Assembly: GCF_021325795.1 (NCBI RefSeq)
Contig: NZ_JAHPZX010000002.1
Span: forward strand, 806,001-870,000
DNA: 64,000 bases
Source of the DNA: Bordetella sp. LUAb4
Lineage (GTDB): Bacteria; Pseudomonadota; Gammaproteobacteria; Burkholderiales; Burkholderiaceae_B
Reading direction: 5' to 3'
Below the pieces are notes generated by a model, which was not told the DNA's origin, made no database searches, and was given only the letters and a program-made list of their open reading frames with translations. This document shows positions 37,652 through 46,718 of this stretch, in pieces. The number at the start of each line of letters is the position of its first letter. Position 1 is the stretch's first letter. The position numbers were made by a program, and so were the translations under genes.

Positions 37652-37668
37652 CTTAAGTTTGGCCTAAG
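37652..37668 (+). promoter_or_regulatory. PmrA/QseB-type box upstream of the degP-like gene
   Basis: Direct half-sites CTTAAG (37652-37657) and CCTAAG (37663-37668), 5 bp apart, match the PmrA-box plan of two YTTAAK-like hexamers with an N5 spacer in 11 of 12 positions. It ends 51 bp before the protease ATG. The response-regulator and kinase genes immediately upstream are of the QseB/PmrA class. Confidence 0.6.
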
Positions 37669-37719
37669 ACTCGCGCCGCAACATGGCGCCGTGTCCCAAG
37701 AACCAGCTAAGGAAGCGAC

Positions 37720-39207
37720 ATGAAAAACAAGACTTTGTACCCCACCCGTCTGGCGCTGGCCCTGCTGGCGGCGGGCGCCATCGGCGGTGCCGGCGTCACG
37801 GCGGCCGTCGGCTCGGCCCATGCGCAGAACGCGCCGCAAGCGACGCAGGCGCAGCAACAGCAGCAGCAGGCGCCGCAACAGGCGCAACCCGCCGTCGGCA
37901 CCGTCACGCCACCGAACTTCGCGCAGATCACCCGTGAATACGGCCCGGCCGTGGTCAATATCAGCGTCAGCGGCCTGCGCAAGGTCTCCGCCGCCGATGA
38001 CGACGACAATCCTTTGGCGCAGTTCTTCGGCGGCCAGTTTCCCGGCATGATGCCCGGCGGTCCCAACGCTACGCGGGAAGTCCCCGTGCGCGGCGAAGGC
38101 TCGGGCTTCATCATCAGCCCCGACGGCGTCATCCTGACCAATGCCCACGTGGTCAAGGACGCCAAGGAAGTGGTCGTCAAGATGACCGACCGCCGTGAAT
38201 ACCATGCCAAGGTGCTGGGCGCGGATCCGCAAACCGACGTCGCCGTCATCAAGATCGACGCCAAGAATCTGCCCGTCGTGCGCATCGGTGACGTCAACGC
38301 GCTGTCGGTCGGCGACTGGGTGCTGGCCATCGGCTCGCCTTACGGCCTGGAAAATACCGCCACCGCCGGCATCGTCAGCGCCAAGGGCCGTTCGCTGCCG
38401 GACGATACGTCGGTGCCGTTCATCCAGACCGACGTCGCCGTCAACCCCGGTAACTCGGGCGGCCCGCTGTTCAACGACCGCGGCCAGGTCGTCGGCATCA
38501 ATTCACAGATCTACACCCGCACCGGCGGCTTCCAGGGCCTGTCCTTCTCCATCCCCATCGACGTGGCGTACAAGATCAAGGATCAGATCCTGGCGCATGG
38601 CAAGGTCGAACATGCCAAGCTGGGCGTGATGGCCCAGGAAGTGAACCAGGACCTGGCCGATTCGTTCAAGCTGGACAGCCCCACCGGCGCGCTGATCGCC
38701 AATGTTGAAAAAGGCAGCGCCGCGGAAAAGGCTGGCGTGAAGCCGGGCGACGTCGTCCGTGAAATCGACGGCCGTGCCATCGTCTCTTCCGGCGACTTGG
38801 CGGCGGTGATCAACCTGGCCACGCCCGGCCAGACGATCAAGCTGGACGTCTGGCGCGACGGCAAGCACGAAACGTTGACGGCGACGCTGGGCACCTTGAG
38901 CAAGTCGGATGCGGTGGCCAGCGATGGCACGCAGGGTCCGTCGCAGGGCAAGCTGGGGCTGGCACTGCGGCGCCTGACGCCGGACGAACGCGAACAGGCG
39001 GACACCGACGGCTTGCTGGTACAGCAGGCCAGCGGACCGGCCGCCAAGGCGGGCATCCAGCGTGGCGACGTGATCCTGTCGGTCAACGGCGTGGCGGCAC
39101 GCAGCGTGGAGCAGGTGCGTGAGGCGCTGACCAAGGCCGGCAAGACCGTGGCGCTGCTGGTGCAGCGTGGCGACAGCAAGATCTTCGTGCCGGTGCAGAT
39201 CGGCTGA
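37720..39207 (+). CDS. Periplasmic serine protease/chaperone, DegP/MucD family
   Basis: 495 residues. Signal peptide ends at AHA (about residue 35), then a Gln-rich linker. The trypsin-like domain carries the triad His143 (TNAHVV), Asp173 (DVAVIKI) and Ser246 (PGNSGGP). Two PDZ domains follow (about 285-375 and 400-490). It degrades or refolds damaged envelope proteins. AAGGAAGC lies just before the ATG. Its position 161 bp after the two-component genes and the PmrA-type box in that gap suggest control by that system. Confidence 0.94.
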   Translation: MKNKTLYPTRLALALLAAGAIGGAGVTAAVGSAHAQNAPQATQAQQQQQQAPQQAQPAVGTVTPPNFAQITREYGPAVVNISVSGLRKVSAADDDDNPLAQFFGGQFPGMMPGGPNATREVPVRGEGSGFIISPDGVILTNAHVVKDAKEVVVKMTDRREYHAKVLGADPQTDVAVIKIDAKNLPVVRIGDVNALSVGDWVLAIGSPYGLENTATAGIVSAKGRSLPDDTSVPFIQTDVAVNPGNSGGPLFNDRGQVVGINSQIYTRTGGFQGLSFSIPIDVAYKIKDQILAHGKVEHAKLGVMAQEVNQDLADSFKLDSPTGALIANVEKGSAAEKAGVKPGDVVREIDGRAIVSSGDLAAVINLATPGQTIKLDVWRDGKHETLTATLGTLSKSDAVASDGTQGPSQGKLGLALRRLTPDEREQADTDGLLVQQASGPAAKAGIQRGDVILSVNGVAARSVEQVREALTKAGKTVALLVQRGDSKIFVPVQIG

Positions 39208-39229
39208 GAGGCCGGCTGAAAACCCTCCC

Positions 39230-39268
39230 CCTGCCGGGCCCGTGGCGCTGAGCCACCGGCCCGGCAGG
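39230..39268 (+). terminator. Long GC hairpin after the degP-like gene
   Basis: CCTGCCGGGCC (39230-39240) pairs with GGCCCGGCAGG (39258-39268), and GTGGC with GCCAC inside, leaving one C/C mismatch and a 5-nt loop. It begins 23 bp after the stop. There is no T-run. Confidence 0.55.
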
Positions 39269-39377
39269 CCAGGTAGGACACCACCTCGCACGTGCGGCGG
39301 AATTTCTTGGTACCCTTCGGACTCCCAGGAGGCTGCTCATCCCAGCTCCCCGATCCCAGGAATCCCGACGCCTTCCA

Positions 39378-40160
39378 GTGCCTGTTTTCACCGTATCCGC
39401 CTTCCGCCTGCCGTTTTCGCTCCCGTTTTCGCCCGCCACGGGCCGCTCATGGGCCGCGCGCCTGTCCGGCGCAGCCCTGGTGCTGCTGCTGACGGCCTGC
39501 GCCTCGCAAGGCCCGGTCGGCCCAGGTTATTACCGGGTGCAGCCCGGCGACACGCTGAGCCAGATCGCCCGCGATCATGGCCGCAATGTCAGCGAGCTGA
39601 TGCGTTGGAACAACCTGTCCAGCGCCAATCGCATCGACAAAGGCCAGGTCTTGCGCGTCGATCCGCCCGGCGGTTCGGCCGCCAGCGGCGCCAATAGCGA
39701 CGACAGCTCCGCCAAGAACAAGACCACCAGGCGCGCCAGCGGCGGATCCAGCGTACCGGCGCCGCCCAAGCTGGCGCCCGGCGCGCCCATCACCGACATC
39801 AAGCTGATCTGGCCCGCCCCCGGCACCGTGGCGCGTGGCTATGACGGGGGCCAGTCGCGCGGTGTGAGCATCGTCAACAAACCCGGCACCCCCATCATCG
39901 CGGCGGCCGCTGGTACCGTCGCCTACGCCAGCAATGGCCTGCGCGGCTACGGCAACCTGATCATCGTGCGCCACGGCTCGACCTACCTGACCATCTATGC
40001 GCACAACCGCAAGCTGCTGGTCAAGCAAGGCCAGTCGGTCAAGCAGGGCCAGACCATTGCCGAAATGGGCGACAGCGACAGCAAGCGCGTCGAGCTCTAT
40101 TTCGAATTGCGCCGCGGCGGCACCGCTGTCGATCCGACCCGCGCCTTGCCGCCCCGATGA
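39378..40160 (+). CDS. NlpD-like lipoprotein with LysM and degenerate M23 domain
   Basis: 260 residues from GTG 39378; no strong ribosome site is seen and this is the only clear start in frame. Lipobox LLTAC with Cys41 gives a lipoprotein. LysM domain about 51-95 (YYRVQPGDTLSQIA), a Ser/Lys-rich linker, then an M23 domain (about 150-255). Metal ligands are missing: the usual HxGxD position reads SRGVSIV and the last HFE-type motif reads LYFELRR. Like E. coli NlpD and EnvC it is therefore probably an amidase activator rather than a peptidase (inference). Confidence 0.85.
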   Translation: MPVFTVSAFRLPFSLPFSPATGRSWAARLSGAALVLLLTACASQGPVGPGYYRVQPGDTLSQIARDHGRNVSELMRWNNLSSANRIDKGQVLRVDPPGGSAASGANSDDSSAKNKTTRRASGGSSVPAPPKLAPGAPITDIKLIWPAPGTVARGYDGGQSRGVSIVNKPGTPIIAAAAGTVAYASNGLRGYGNLIIVRHGSTYLTIYAHNRKLLVKQGQSVKQGQTIAEMGDSDSKRVELYFELRRGGTAVDPTRALPPR

Positions 40161-40227
40161 TGCTTGGCCCCCGGCCACCTGGCATGTGTGCTATGTTGAG
40201 CGGTTTTCCGCGCTCGCCTGCTTTCTG

Positions 40228-41082
40228 ATGGCCCTGGTTCTGGCTCGTTTCGCTTTTGGTTTTTCCCTTACCTGGATCATTGCCGGCGTGCTGCTGCTGG
40301 CCACGCTGCTATGCATCCGGCTGGTAGGCATCGCCGTGGTCGCCTTCACCGATGAGCGGCGCGGCAATGTGGCCGGCGCCGTTGCGGTGGCCCTGCTGGT
40401 GGTCGGCGCACTGGCGCTGATCTACTTCCTCGGCGACCGTCTGCACCTGGCCCTGGGCGCATCTGGCCTGGCCAACGGGGCCGCCGACTGGGTGGCTGGC
40501 GGCAATCACCTGTCCGCTGCAGCCGTGTTCGGCGCCATGAGCGGCGTGGCGGCGTTGGCGGCCATTCCCGCCTGGCTCAATCGGCCGCGCCTGACGCCGG
40601 AAGAAAAAGCCGCGCGCGCCGAAGCCAACCGCGCCATGAAGGAAAAGCTGCGGGCGGAGCGGGCCAAGGCCCAGGAAAAAGCGGAAAAGGAACACGCCAA
40701 GGCGGTCAAGGCGGAGATCAAGGCGCAGACCGCCGCGGCCAAGGAGGCCAAGGCCGCGGCCAAAGCCGCTGGCGACGCGACCAAGGCCGCCGCGGTTGGC
40801 GGCAAACGCGCCAAGGCGGAGACGGCCGCGCCGCGTGGGCCGCGCCGTGCCGGCCTGGGCTGGACCGCCTTATTCATGCTGTTGCTGGGTTCGGTGATGC
40901 TGGCCTTTGCCTTCAGCGTGGCGCCGCTGACGCCCCCGCATAATGTCGGCGCCTCCGCGGCCGCGTACTACCAGACACTGGCCGAGCGGGCTCGCCCCGT
41001 TTACGTTGCGGGAGGCAGCCTGTTTGGCTTGGGACTGCTGCTATTGATGTTGTGGCAAGTGTGGCGCCGGCCGCCCGAGTAA
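40228..41082 (+). CDS. Membrane protein with Ala/Lys-rich coiled-coil loop
   Basis: 284 residues from ATG 40228. Three hydrophobic helices in the first 120 residues (for example WIIAGVLLLATLLCIRLVG and VAVALLVVGALALIYFLG), a charged helical loop of about 80 residues rich in Ala, Lys and Glu, then two more helices near the end (FMLLLGSVMLAFAFSVAPL). I do not recognise a family. The loop is probably cytoplasmic and could mediate contacts. It follows the NlpD-like gene by 67 bp and may share its transcript. Confidence 0.7.
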   Translation: MALVLARFAFGFSLTWIIAGVLLLATLLCIRLVGIAVVAFTDERRGNVAGAVAVALLVVGALALIYFLGDRLHLALGASGLANGAADWVAGGNHLSAAAVFGAMSGVAALAAIPAWLNRPRLTPEEKAARAEANRAMKEKLRAERAKAQEKAEKEHAKAVKAEIKAQTAAAKEAKAAAKAAGDATKAAAVGGKRAKAETAAPRGPRRAGLGWTALFMLLLGSVMLAFAFSVAPLTPPHNVGASAAAYYQTLAERARPVYVAGGSLFGLGLLLLMLWQVWRRPPE

Positions 41083-41106
41083 GTACAAGACCGGCACCTT
41101 GGCGGC

Positions 41107-41586
41107 TCAGCCGCGTCCGCCCGCGCGGCCCATGATGCGGGGCCGCGCTTCGGACAGCCAGCGCGTCCACGCGCCGGAACGGCGTCCGCACGGTACCCGG
41201 TCGCCCGGCACGACACCGTCGCTTTCCAGGCCCAGCCGCCCCGGGCTCCACATGCTGGACGACGGTTGCGCATCGCCGGACTCATCGCCAAAAGCCAGGA
41301 TGATTTCCTGCGCGGCCCGCTTCACCAACTGGATGATCTGCGGCAAGGCGATCTCATAGCCGTTCTTGTCTTCATCGGGACGGTAGCCGGCTTCCATCAA
41401 CAGGACATGCGCCAGCTGTTCCGTCGCGAACCCGCGCACCACCGGCTCGCAATGGGCGATCGTGTACTCCGGAGGCGGTCCTTCTTCCTGCCCGCCGTCC
41501 CGTTCCAAGGGTGACCGCACGGAACGCAACAACCATGCTTTCCCCGGCGTATCCGGACGGGTCAGAACGTATAGGTATTGGGACAT
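41107..41586 (-). CDS. Hypothetical protein
   Basis: 159 residues, soluble, no signal peptide. The N-terminus MSQYLYVLTRPDTPGKAWLL and the central FATEQLAHVLLMEAGYRPDEDKN with a helix IIQLVKRAAQEIIL are regular and look like a folded protein. The last 50 residues are Gly/Arg/Ser-rich and less ordered. I do not recognise the family. It converges on the membrane-protein gene with a 24-bp gap. Confidence 0.6.
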   Translation of the reverse strand: MSQYLYVLTRPDTPGKAWLLRSVRSPLERDGGQEEGPPPEYTIAHCEPVVRGFATEQLAHVLLMEAGYRPDEDKNGYEIALPQIIQLVKRAAQEIILAFGDESGDAQPSSSMWSPGRLGLESDGVVPGDRVPCGRRSGAWTRWLSEARPRIMGRAGGRG

Positions 41587-41675
41587 GCGCGACTCCTACA
41601 GTACGCACGATTGACCGAAAAGGAACGATTCTCAATATAATCAGCCGCGACTGACATCAGAGGAATCGGACTCGC

Positions 41676-41867
41676 ATGGCCGCATCGCACAATTTTTGGT
41701 TTGTCTGGCGGGTACCTACCCTGCTGGGCCTGCTGACCGTCTTCGGCCTGCTGGCTGCCTTGCTGGGTACAGGCGCCTGGCATTGGGCTTCCTGGCTGGC
41801 TATGGCTCTGCCGTTAGGGGTAATCGCACTATGCCTGACCCTACCCTCCAAACGCCAGCGTCCGTAG
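41676..41867 (+). CDS. Small membrane protein
   Basis: 63 residues with two hydrophobic helices (PTLLGLLTVFGLLAALLGTG and WLAMALPLGVIALCLTL) and a basic tail. AGAGGAA lies upstream of the ATG at somewhat long spacing. Divergent from the hypothetical gene at 41107-41586. Family not recognised; a real small protein is likely but not certain. Confidence 0.5.
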   Translation: MAASHNFWFVWRVPTLLGLLTVFGLLAALLGTGAWHWASWLAMALPLGVIALCLTLPSKRQRP

Positions 41868-42178
41868 GATCTACATACGAAGCATTACCTGCGCCTACGT
41901 TACCCACGCGCCATAGGGCGAACTTTGCGCCGATGTCATAGCAAAATGACGAATTATTGAAATCGGACCTCGAATATTGCGCTTTATTCGTGCCGTTCCC
42001 GCAACAGCCAGTTACACGCCTGACTAGCAGCTTTCCGCTGGAAACCGGCCTGTTTTTCCGCGGGGCAGCATTTCGCCCTTGCGCGTTCCGGTCAGCGGCG
42101 ACCGCTTGACAACGCAGGCGGCGTCTGGCGCCGCGCGCCCGGTAGGTACGCGGCATGCGCCCCCCACGCTCCGCAGCT

Positions 42179-42206
42179 CTTGAAACGCGCCTTGGCGTCG
42201 CCATCT
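42179..42206 (+). promoter_or_regulatory. sigma-32-like heat-shock promoter of hsp20-lon
   Basis: CTTGAA (42179-42184), 14-bp spacer, CGCCATCT (42199-42206), a good RpoH-type match ending 28 bp before the Hsp20 start. It has the same spacing as the clpB promoter. It is the only feature I can support in the 367-bp gap 41868-42234, apart from a TTGACA at about 42102 with no convincing -10 box. Confidence 0.7.
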
Positions 42207-42234
42207 ACCCCCCATACCAGAGAGGCATGCCATC

Positions 42235-42642
42235 ATGAGATCCCGTGATTTGTCATCCTGGATGTGGGGTGACGCCCTGTCGATGCTGGAGCAGGCCGAA
42301 CGCCTGCAACGGCAGTTCTTCAAGGCGTGTGCCGCCGACCCGCAACGTTGGGAACCTCCCATCGACGTCATCGAAACCGCGGACGCGGTCATCGTTTACG
42401 TCGCCCTTCCGGGCGTTCCCGCAGCGGCGGTCACCGTCGGCTTCGAAGCCGGCGGCATCACGGTTGCCGGCGTACGACGTCTGCCGGCAACGCAAGCCGC
42501 CCACATCCATCGCGTCGAAATCCCCTATGGCCGCTTCGAGCGGCGCATCGCCCTGCCTTTGCACGCGCTCGAGCCCGAACCGCCGGTCATGGCGGACGGC
42601 TGTCTCGTTCTTACCCTCGTCAAGAGAAAGGAAACGCCATGA
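42235..42642 (+). CDS. Small heat-shock protein, Hsp20/alpha-crystallin family
   Basis: 135 residues. The alpha-crystallin domain spans about 40-132: PPIDVIETADAVIVYVALPG at its start, YGRFERRIALP in the middle and a final LVLTLVK strand. ATP-independent holdase for unfolding proteins. The C-terminal IxI oligomerisation motif is absent, as the protein ends at KRKETP. It overlaps lon by 4 bp (ATGA) and has a sigma-32-like promoter just upstream. Confidence 0.9.
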   Translation: MRSRDLSSWMWGDALSMLEQAERLQRQFFKACAADPQRWEPPIDVIETADAVIVYVALPGVPAAAVTVGFEAGGITVAGVRRLPATQAAHIHRVEIPYGRFERRIALPLHALEPEPPVMADGCLVLTLVKRKETP

Positions 42643-45086
42643 AGTTCTGGCCCACGATGCAAGTGCGGTCCGGCGACGATGCGCCCCGGACCAGCGGCGG
42701 CGGCGCGTCCGCGGCCGCGCAGGCGAGCAGCACGCTCAAGCGCCTGCCCCAGGATGCCATCATCCTCGTGCCCTTGCGCGAGTCGGTGCTGTTTCCGGGC
42801 GTGCTGTCACCCGTGACGCTGCGCCGCCCCGCCACCGTGGCGGCGGTGCAGGAAGCCGTCAAGAGCGAGCTGCCGGTCGGTTTTCTCCTGCAGCGCGATC
42901 CCACCAAGGACGAAGTCGGTGCCGACGATCTCTACTGGGTCGGCACCCAGGGCCCGGTGGTGCGCTATATCACCGGCCAGGACGATGCCCATCACGTCGT
43001 GGTGCAGGGCGAGTCGCGCTTTCGCGTCCTGGAATTCCTCGAGGGCTGGCCTTTCCTGGTGGCGCGCGTCGCCACCATCGAGCAGCAGGAAGCCAAGACC
43101 CAAGGCATCGAAGCGCGCGCCCTGCAATTGAAGGAGCAGGCGGTCGAAGCGATCAAGCTGCTGCCGCATGTGCCGGATGAGTTGACGTCGGTCGTGCAAG
43201 GGATCGATTCGCCCGCGGTGCTGGCCGATATGGTCGCCAACCTGGTGGACGTGAAGGTCGAAGAAAAGCAGGACATCCTGGAAACCTTCGATCTGTCGCG
43301 TCGTCTGGACAAGGTCATCGACCTGCTGGCCGCGCGCGTGCAGGTACTCAAGCTGTCGCGTGAAATCGGTGAAAAGACCAAGGCGCAGTTCGACGAGCGC
43401 CAGCGCGAACACGTCCTGCGCGAGCAGTTGCGCCAGATCCAGAAGGAATTGGGTGAAAGCGACGACACGGCCGCCGAGGTTGAAGAACTGAAGGCCGCCA
43501 TCGACAAGGCCGGCATGCCGGAGGAAGTGCAGAAGCACGCCAGCAAGGAGTTCAAGCGCCTGCAGCGCATGAGCGAAGGCGGCGGCGAATACGCCATGCT
43601 GCGCACCTATCTGGAATGGCTGACCGAATTGCCATGGCAGCAAGTGCCGCAGCCGCCGATCGACATTGCCCAAGCGCGCCGCGTGCTGGACGACGATCAC
43701 TTCGGCCTGGACAAGATCAAGCGCCGCATTCTGGAATACCTGGCCGTGCGCAAGCTCAACCCCAACGGCAAGAGTCCGGTGCTGTGCTTCTCCGGCCCGC
43801 CGGGAGTGGGCAAGACATCGCTGGGGCAGTCCATCGCGCGCGCCACGGGACGCGAGTTCCAACGCGTGGCGCTGGGCGGTGTACATGATGAGGCGGAAAT
43901 CCGCGGCCATCGGCGCACCTACCTGGGCGCGCTGCCGGGCAACATCATCCAGGCCATGCGCCGGGCCGGCACCAGCAATGTGGTGCTGATGCTCGACGAG
44001 ATCGACAAGCTGGGTGCCGGCGGTTTCCATGGCGATCCGGGCAGCGCGCTGCTGGAAGTGCTGGATCCTGAACAGAATCACAAGTTCCGCGACAACTATC
44101 TGGGCGTGGACTTCGATCTGTCGCGGGTGATGTTCATTTGCACGGCCAACGTGCTGGACACCATTCCGGGGCCCTTGCGCGACCGCATGGAGATCATCCA
44201 GCTGCCGGGCTATACGGAGGAAGAAAAAGTGCAGATCGCGCGCCGTTATCTGGTGCGCCGCCAGTTGGAGGCCAATGGCTTGCAGCAGGACCAGGCGACC
44301 ATCACGGATGCGGCGCTGGCCACCATCGTGGGCGACTACACCCGCGAGGCCGGCGTGCGCAGCCTGGAACGCGAGATCGGTTCAGTGATGCGCCATGCCG
44401 CCATGCAGATCGCGGAGGGCAGCACGCCGCCCATCACGATAGACGTGAACGACCTGGCGGAATCGCTGGGCCCGCGCCGCTTCGAGAACGAAGTGAAGCT
44501 GCGCACCAGCGTGCCGGGGGTGGCCACGGGCCTGGCCTGGACGCCGGTGGGCGGTGACATCCTGTTCATCGAGGCCAGCAAGGTGCCGGGTGGGGGACGC
44601 CTGATCCTCACCGGCCAGCTGGGCGACGTGATGAAGGAGTCGGCGCAGGCGGCGTTGACGTTGGCCAAGACGTGGAGCGGCGATGCGATGGACAAGATCG
44701 ACATCCACGTGCACGTACCGGCCGGCGCCACGCCCAAGGACGGCCCCAGCGCGGGCGTGGCGATGTTCGTCGCCCTGGCGTCGCTGCTCAAGGGCCGCCC
44801 GGTGCGCTCCGACGTGGCCATGACGGGCGAAGTCAGCCTGCGCGGGCTGGTGCTGCCGATCGGCGGGGTGAAGGAAAAGACGCTGGCCGCCCTGCGGGCA
44901 GGCATCACCACCGTCATGCTGCCGCGGCGTAACGAGAAGGATCTGGAAGACGTGCCGAAGGAAGCGCGGGAGAAGCTGAAGTTCGTGCTGCTGGACAACG
45001 TCGAGGATGCTTTGAAGTGTGCGCTGGAAGAAGATCCGGTCGTGCCCAGCGTGGAGCCGGCCGTCGGCGAGGCGGCCGTGGCCTGA
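42639..45086 (+). CDS. lon: ATP-dependent Lon protease
   Basis: 815 residues from ATG 42639, which overlaps the hsp20 stop; the open frame extends upstream through hsp20 in another frame. Lon N-domain (LPQDAIILVPLRESVLFPG), AAA+ module with GPPGVGKTSLGQSIA and LMLDEIDKLG, and a serine-lysine protease domain with PKDGPSAGVAMF (nucleophile Ser) and GGVKEKTLAALRAG (Lys). Slightly longer than E. coli Lon, with an extra N-terminal Ser/Gly segment. Coupling to a small heat-shock protein links holding and degradation of damaged proteins. It may be a second, stress-specific Lon paralogue, since the main lon usually follows clpX. Confidence 0.94.
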   Translation: MKFWPTMQVRSGDDAPRTSGGGASAAAQASSTLKRLPQDAIILVPLRESVLFPGVLSPVTLRRPATVAAVQEAVKSELPVGFLLQRDPTKDEVGADDLYWVGTQGPVVRYITGQDDAHHVVVQGESRFRVLEFLEGWPFLVARVATIEQQEAKTQGIEARALQLKEQAVEAIKLLPHVPDELTSVVQGIDSPAVLADMVANLVDVKVEEKQDILETFDLSRRLDKVIDLLAARVQVLKLSREIGEKTKAQFDERQREHVLREQLRQIQKELGESDDTAAEVEELKAAIDKAGMPEEVQKHASKEFKRLQRMSEGGGEYAMLRTYLEWLTELPWQQVPQPPIDIAQARRVLDDDHFGLDKIKRRILEYLAVRKLNPNGKSPVLCFSGPPGVGKTSLGQSIARATGREFQRVALGGVHDEAEIRGHRRTYLGALPGNIIQAMRRAGTSNVVLMLDEIDKLGAGGFHGDPGSALLEVLDPEQNHKFRDNYLGVDFDLSRVMFICTANVLDTIPGPLRDRMEIIQLPGYTEEEKVQIARRYLVRRQLEANGLQQDQATITDAALATIVGDYTREAGVRSLEREIGSVMRHAAMQIAEGSTPPITIDVNDLAESLGPRRFENEVKLRTSVPGVATGLAWTPVGGDILFIEASKVPGGGRLILTGQLGDVMKESAQAALTLAKTWSGDAMDKIDIHVHVPAGATPKDGPSAGVAMFVALASLLKGRPVRSDVAMTGEVSLRGLVLPIGGVKEKTLAALRAGITTVMLPRRNEKDLEDVPKEAREKLKFVLLDNVEDALKCALEEDPVVPSVEPAVGEAAVA

Positions 45087-45097
45087 TCGGGTGATGA

Positions 45098-45126
45098 CCC
45101 GGCGCGCAGGCGCCGGGGGCCCTTTT
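45098..45126 (+). terminator. Terminator after lon
   Basis: An 8-bp GC stem (CCCGGCGC, 45098-45105; GCGCCGGG, 45110-45117) with a GCAG loop is followed by GGCCCTTTTG. It starts 11 bp after the lon stop codon. Confidence 0.6.
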
Positions 45127-45233
45127 GCGGCAGGCCGTACAATAGCGGGCCGGTACCCCCGCTATCTCCCCCACCTCTTTTCCCAGATTCCGTACCTTGC
45201 GCCTGTCGCGCGAGGCGCGGCGCATTTCTCTTC

Positions 45234-46499
45234 ATGACTGCAACCTCTCCCGCGACCGCCTGCGGCGTCGACTTCGGCACTTCCAATTCCACCGTCGGCT
45301 GGCTGCGTCCAGGCCAGCACTCGCTGCTGTTGTTGGAAGACGGCCGCCCCACGCTGCCTTCAGCCATCTTCTTCCACGACGAAGACGAAACGGTCAGCTA
45401 TGGCCGCGGCGCCTTGACGGACTATCTGGCCGGCTACGAAGGCCGCCTGATGCGGGCCATGAAGAACCTGCTGGGCAGCCCCTTGATCGACGGCTATACG
45501 GAAATCCGCGGCCGCAGCGTCCCCTTCCGCGTACTGCTCACGCGCTTCATCCAGCAGCTGCGCGACCGCGCACAACAGACGGCGGGCCGCGAGTTCACGT
45601 CGGTGGTGATGGGCCGCCCCGCGTTTTTCGTCGACGATGACCCGGAGGCCGACAAGCTGGCCCAGGATACGCTGGGCGAAATCGCCACGGCGGTGGGTTT
45701 CAAGCACGTCGAATTCCAATTCGAACCGCTGGCCGCGGCCTTCGACTACGAATCCAATCTGGAACACGAAGAGCTGGTGCTGGTGGTGGACATCGGCGGG
45801 GGCACCTCGGACTTTTCGCTGATCCGCCTGGGGCCGCAGCGCGCACAGGCCCTGGACCGGCGTGACGATATCCTCGCGCATGGCGGGGTGCACATCGGTG
45901 GGGGCGATTTCGATCGCCAGCTGAATCTGAAAACCGCCATGCCCTTGCTGGGCCTGGGCAGCCAGCTGCGCAGCGGCAAGGACGTACCGTCCACCGTGTA
46001 CGGCAACCTGGCTTCCTGGCACACCATCAACTTCGTCTATGCCCCCAAGGCGCGCGAGCAACTGGCCTACATCCGCGCCAATGCCGCCGAACGCGACAAG
46101 ATCGACCTGCTGTTCCGGCTGATCGAGCAGCGCGAGGGCCATTGGCTGGCACTGCAGGTCGAAGAAGCCAAGATCGCGCTGTCGGATGCCCCGGAGACGC
46201 GCTTGGTGCTGGACCGCATCCAGGCCGACCTGGACCTGAATGTCGACCGCCTGGTGCTGGACAATGCCACGGCGCCCCTGATCACCCGCATCGAAAGCAC
46301 GGTGGCTGGCCTGCTGAAGGAAGCCGGCGCGGCGGCCGGCAAGGTGGACACGGTCTTTTTCACGGGCGGCTCCAGCCGCCTGCCGCTGTTGCGCGAACGC
46401 GTTGCCGCCCTGCTGCCCCACGCACGTGCGGTGGAAGGCGACCTGTTCGGCAGCATCGGCGCCGGCCTGGCATTGGACGCCGCGCGCCGCTTCGGCTGA
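45234..46499 (+). CDS. yegD: YegD-like Hsp70-family protein
   Basis: 421 residues. The actin/Hsp70 ATPase fold is clear: phosphate-1 loop CGVDFGTSNSTVGW, FEPLAAAFDYE, phosphate-2 loop VVDIGGGTSDFSLIRLG, and the adenosine region FFTGGSSRLPLLRE. The C-terminal substrate-binding domain of DnaK is missing, as in E. coli YegD. Function of this group is unclear. Its position after hsp20-lon fits a stress role. The lon terminator separates the genes, so it probably has its own promoter. Confidence 0.9.
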   Translation: MTATSPATACGVDFGTSNSTVGWLRPGQHSLLLLEDGRPTLPSAIFFHDEDETVSYGRGALTDYLAGYEGRLMRAMKNLLGSPLIDGYTEIRGRSVPFRVLLTRFIQQLRDRAQQTAGREFTSVVMGRPAFFVDDDPEADKLAQDTLGEIATAVGFKHVEFQFEPLAAAFDYESNLEHEELVLVVDIGGGTSDFSLIRLGPQRAQALDRRDDILAHGGVHIGGGDFDRQLNLKTAMPLLGLGSQLRSGKDVPSTVYGNLASWHTINFVYAPKAREQLAYIRANAAERDKIDLLFRLIEQREGHWLALQVEEAKIALSDAPETRLVLDRIQADLDLNVDRLVLDNATAPLITRIESTVAGLLKEAGAAAGKVDTVFFTGGSSRLPLLRERVAALLPHARAVEGDLFGSIGAGLALDAARRFG

Positions 46500-46718
46500 G
46501 GCCTCGAGCCCCGACGACCCTCAGGATTCCGTCGGGACGACAGGGCTGCAACAAGAATGCGCAGCGCGGGCGTGGAAGGCGGCGTCGACAGGACGTGCCA
46601 CGCGCGATCTCGAATGTGTAAAGACCGAGAAATATCACCGCGCGGCGGGTGTTAAACAGGCGCAATTCAGGCGCCTCCCCATACATTCCCGCATCGACAT
46701 TTGCGCCCTGCCTCGAGT

